Assembly (NCBI GenBank): GCA_947057405.1 | Contig: CAMSEJ010000124.1 | Span: forward strand, 1 to 7,337 | Origin: an uncultured Roseburia sp. | GTDB taxonomy: Bacteria; Bacillota; Clostridia; Lachnospirales; Lachnospiraceae | DNA length: 7,337 nt | Reading direction: 5' to 3' | Shown here: in pieces, positions 6,097 through 7,337 of the stretch | Position numbering within the stretch: position 1 is the first letter of the stretch | Layout: each line of letters opens with the position of its first letter | Program-made: the position numbers and the translations under genes | Notes under the pieces: generated by a model | Databases searched by the model: none | The model's input: the letters and a program-made list of their open reading frames with translations, nothing else | What the model was told of the DNA's origin: nothing

Positions 6097-6109
6097 GGCC
6101 ATACGGCAT
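6021..6109 (+). repeat. Cluster of six GGCAT motifs
   Basis: GGCAT starts at 6021, 6029, 6043, 6059, 6084 and 6105, all on this strand. The first two form a tandem 8-base repeat, GGCATTCC then GGCATACC, and GGCATCCC occurs at 6084-6091. The related palindrome GGTATACC is at 6071-6078. The cluster fills most of the non-coding leader before the glycosyltransferase gene. Its role is unknown; protein binding sites or an RNA structure are both possible. Confidence 0.6.
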
Positions 6110-6126
6110 GTTATCAGGTGCAAATC

Positions 6127-6132
6127 AAGGTG
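6127..6132 (+). promoter_or_regulatory. Ribosome binding site fixing the glycosyltransferase start
   Basis: AAGGTG lies 4 bases before the ATG at 6137, a short but usable spacing. The frame stays open upstream to a TTG at 5990, but the extra 49 residues run through the repeat cluster and do not resemble the family, whose members begin close to the ILDI strand. Confidence 0.55.
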
Positions 6133-6136
6133 CGAT

Positions 6137-6823
6137 ATGTATAAAAAAATAAATATTTTAGATATCTGTGTGGACAATTATTCCGTCCGGGAATCATTGC
6201 TGCGGCTGGATACTTATATGAGCAATACGGTTTTGAACATTATAGAAACCGTTACAATGGAAAAGCTGGTGTCGGCAGGAGATCATCCCGTGATTAAAGA
6301 GTGCTTGGAGCAGGCGGATCTGTGTATCATCGGGGAGCGTGAAATCCTCTCGGAGACAGGCTATGATACGGCGCAGCGGGTGCGTGAGGTCTGCGGGCAG
6401 GATTTTCTGCGGGAGCTTTTAAAGCGTGTGGTGCGCAGTAAAAAAAACGTGTTTTTGCTTACCATGACAAGGGCGGAGGCGGAAGAGATGCAGGCGGCGT
6501 TCCGGGAGTTTGCGCCCCGGTTTGCGGCGGCGGCAAGCTGTGCAATTGAGGAGTGCAGCGGCGATATGGAAGCCATTGTTAACGAGATCAACGGGGCGAC
6601 GCCGGATGTGGTCATATCCGGTCTGCCCACGCCTCTGGAAGAAGAGTTTGTGCAGATGCACAAGGATAAGATCGGGGCGGGAGTCTGGTACGGGACCGGG
6701 TCATGCTGTTATCCCAAAGGGCGTGTCAGAGTCGGCCGGACGCTGCGCAAGCTGCTCTTAAAAGGCAGGCTGCACCATTCCGTGGCCAGATATCAAAACG
6801 AAAATAAGGACAGGAACAGATGA
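6137..6823 (+). CDS. WecG/TagA/CpsF-family glycosyltransferase (GT26), divergent
   Basis: Family members transfer a sugar such as ManNAc, ManNAcA or glucose to a lipid-linked intermediate at the inner membrane face during teichoic acid, capsule or exopolysaccharide synthesis. From the ATG at 6137 it has 228 residues, close to the usual 240. The fold order fits: NILDICVDNYS (6-16), IIETVTMEKLVSAG (35-48, carrying the conserved Thr region), QADLCIIGEREIL (59-71), KKNVFLLTMT (102-111), INGATPDVVISGLPTPLEEEFV (151-172) and VWYGTGSC (183-190). Three points differ from typical members. The Asp expected near the ADL segment appears as Glu67. The usual P-x-Q-E reads PLEEE. The C-terminal RAP and LEWxxR motifs are missing, replaced by an Arg/Lys-rich tail (194-228) that could contact the membrane. 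Acceptor and donor cannot be named. The YitT-like gene follows after 3 bases. Confidence 0.75.
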   Translation: MYKKINILDICVDNYSVRESLLRLDTYMSNTVLNIIETVTMEKLVSAGDHPVIKECLEQADLCIIGEREILSETGYDTAQRVREVCGQDFLRELLKRVVRSKKNVFLLTMTRAEAEEMQAAFREFAPRFAAAASCAIEECSGDMEAIVNEINGATPDVVISGLPTPLEEEFVQMHKDKIGAGVWYGTGSCCYPKGRVRVGRTLRKLLLKGRLHHSVARYQNENKDRNR

Positions 6824-6826
6824 TTG

Positions 6827-7291
6827 ATGGGGTTATTGGGCAAACGGACAGTATATGCGGACGGCATAAAGATGGTACTCGGTACAGGCTGCATCGCGCT
6901 TGGGATCCAGTGGTTTTACGATCCGGGCGGATTTGTGACCGGCGGGTTTACCGGAATTGCAATTATGATAAGGCAGGCGACGCTTTTTATGGGAAAGGGC
7001 GGCGTTCCGCTCTGGATGACGAACCTGCTGTTGAATATTCCGGTTTTTCTTGCCGCGCTGCGGATCAAGGGCAGGCGTTTTGTGGTTAAGACGGCTGCGG
7101 CTACGGTTATGCTGTCGGGCTGGCTGTATGTAATCCCGGCAGTGGATCTGGCGCAGCAGGATTTTCTTTTGGCGTCGGTGTTTGGCGGCGTGATATCCGG
7201 CGCGGGAATGGGGCTTGTGCTTTTGGCAAGGGCGACGACCGGCGGGACGGATATGGTGGCGGTGCTGATCCAGCGGAAGCTGCGGCATTAT
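6827..7291 (+). CDS. YitT-family membrane protein (3'-truncated)
   Basis: This is the N-terminal 155 residues of a YitT/DUF161-type integral membrane protein, a family of about 280 residues with uncertain function. The adapter junction at 7291/7292 cuts the gene, removing the remaining membrane part and the usual cytoplasmic C-terminal domain. Hydrophobic segments lie near 13-30, 36-54, 61-80, 87-105 and 112-134. The family-typical glycine patterns are GGFVTGGFTGIAI (34-46) and ARATTGGTDMVAVLIQRKL (134-152). The start is ATG 6827, three bases after the glycosyltransferase stop, with AGGA at 6812-6815 as ribosome site; a TTG at 6824 is the only in-frame alternative. Spacing suggests one operon with the glycosyltransferase. 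No break is seen before the artificial end. Confidence 0.85.
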
Positions 7292-7337
7292 AGATCGGAA
7301 GAGCACACGTCTGAACTCCAGTCACATGGCATGATCT
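7292..7337 (+). other. Illumina read-2 adapter / i7 index / P7 start (artificial)
   Basis: Bases 7292-7325 match the TruSeq read-2 adapter exactly. Bases 7326-7333 (ATGGCATG) sit where the i7 index belongs. ATCT (7334-7337) is the beginning of P7. The genome-derived sequence ends at 7291. Confidence 0.98.

Noticed and set aside
5990..6136. 49-residue N-terminal extension of the glycosyltransferase from a TTG
   Set aside because: No ribosome site before the TTG, the sequence is translated repeat cluster, and the family begins near the ILDI strand just after the ATG at 6137.
6820..7089. Plus-strand frame overlapping the glycosyltransferase stop by ATGA
   Set aside because: It looks like a coupled start, but its product is Arg/Asp-rich with no family match, while the frame starting at 6827 encodes a clear YitT-type membrane protein over the same bases.
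7107..7325. Reverse-strand frame beginning MTGVQTCALP
   Set aside because: The N-terminus is the translated Illumina read-2 adapter, a well-known contamination peptide, and the rest is the antisense of the YitT-like gene.

Overview
The window is a 7.2 kb bacterial fragment (bases 54-7291) with Illumina library adapters still attached at both ends, so both ends are library ends and the first and last genes are cut by them. All genes lie on the + strand. The gene content suggests a Gram-positive Clostridia genome of roughly even base composition, most likely Lachnospiraceae. The grounds are the argJ-argB-argD order, strong AAGGAG-type ribosome sites, GCG/CCG/CGG-rich codon use, and VanZ-like, WecG/TagA-like and YitT-like genes side by side. 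Genus and species cannot be read from this sequence.

Region 1 (54-3043) is the arginine biosynthesis part: argJ (5'-truncated), argB and argD. ArgJ implies the cyclic pathway, in which acetyl groups are recycled. ArgB carries the N-terminal helix associated with arginine feedback inhibition. ArgD follows with an 8-base overlap. The fragment begins inside argJ, so any argC lies outside.

Region 2 (3103-5954) turns to cell-envelope sugars: a UDP-glucuronate 4-epimerase, a UDP-glucose 6-dehydrogenase overlapping it by 4 bases, and a VanZ-like membrane protein. The two enzymes together convert UDP-glucose to UDP-glucuronate and then to UDP-galacturonate, activated sugars for a surface polysaccharide.

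Region 3 (5955-7291) starts with a 182-base leader that is the least ordinary part of the window. It holds a plausible promoter, a strong Shine-Dalgarno sequence with no ATG after it, six GGCAT motifs in 89 bases and a 10-base perfect inverted repeat enclosing two alternative small hairpins. It is followed by a divergent WecG/TagA/CpsF-type glycosyltransferase and, 3 bases later, a YitT-family membrane protein cut off by the right-hand adapter.

Most of the window is recognisable housekeeping and envelope biosynthesis. No tRNA, rRNA, CRISPR array or mobile element was seen. The points most worth checking are the 5955-6136 leader and the altered active-site motifs of the glycosyltransferase.
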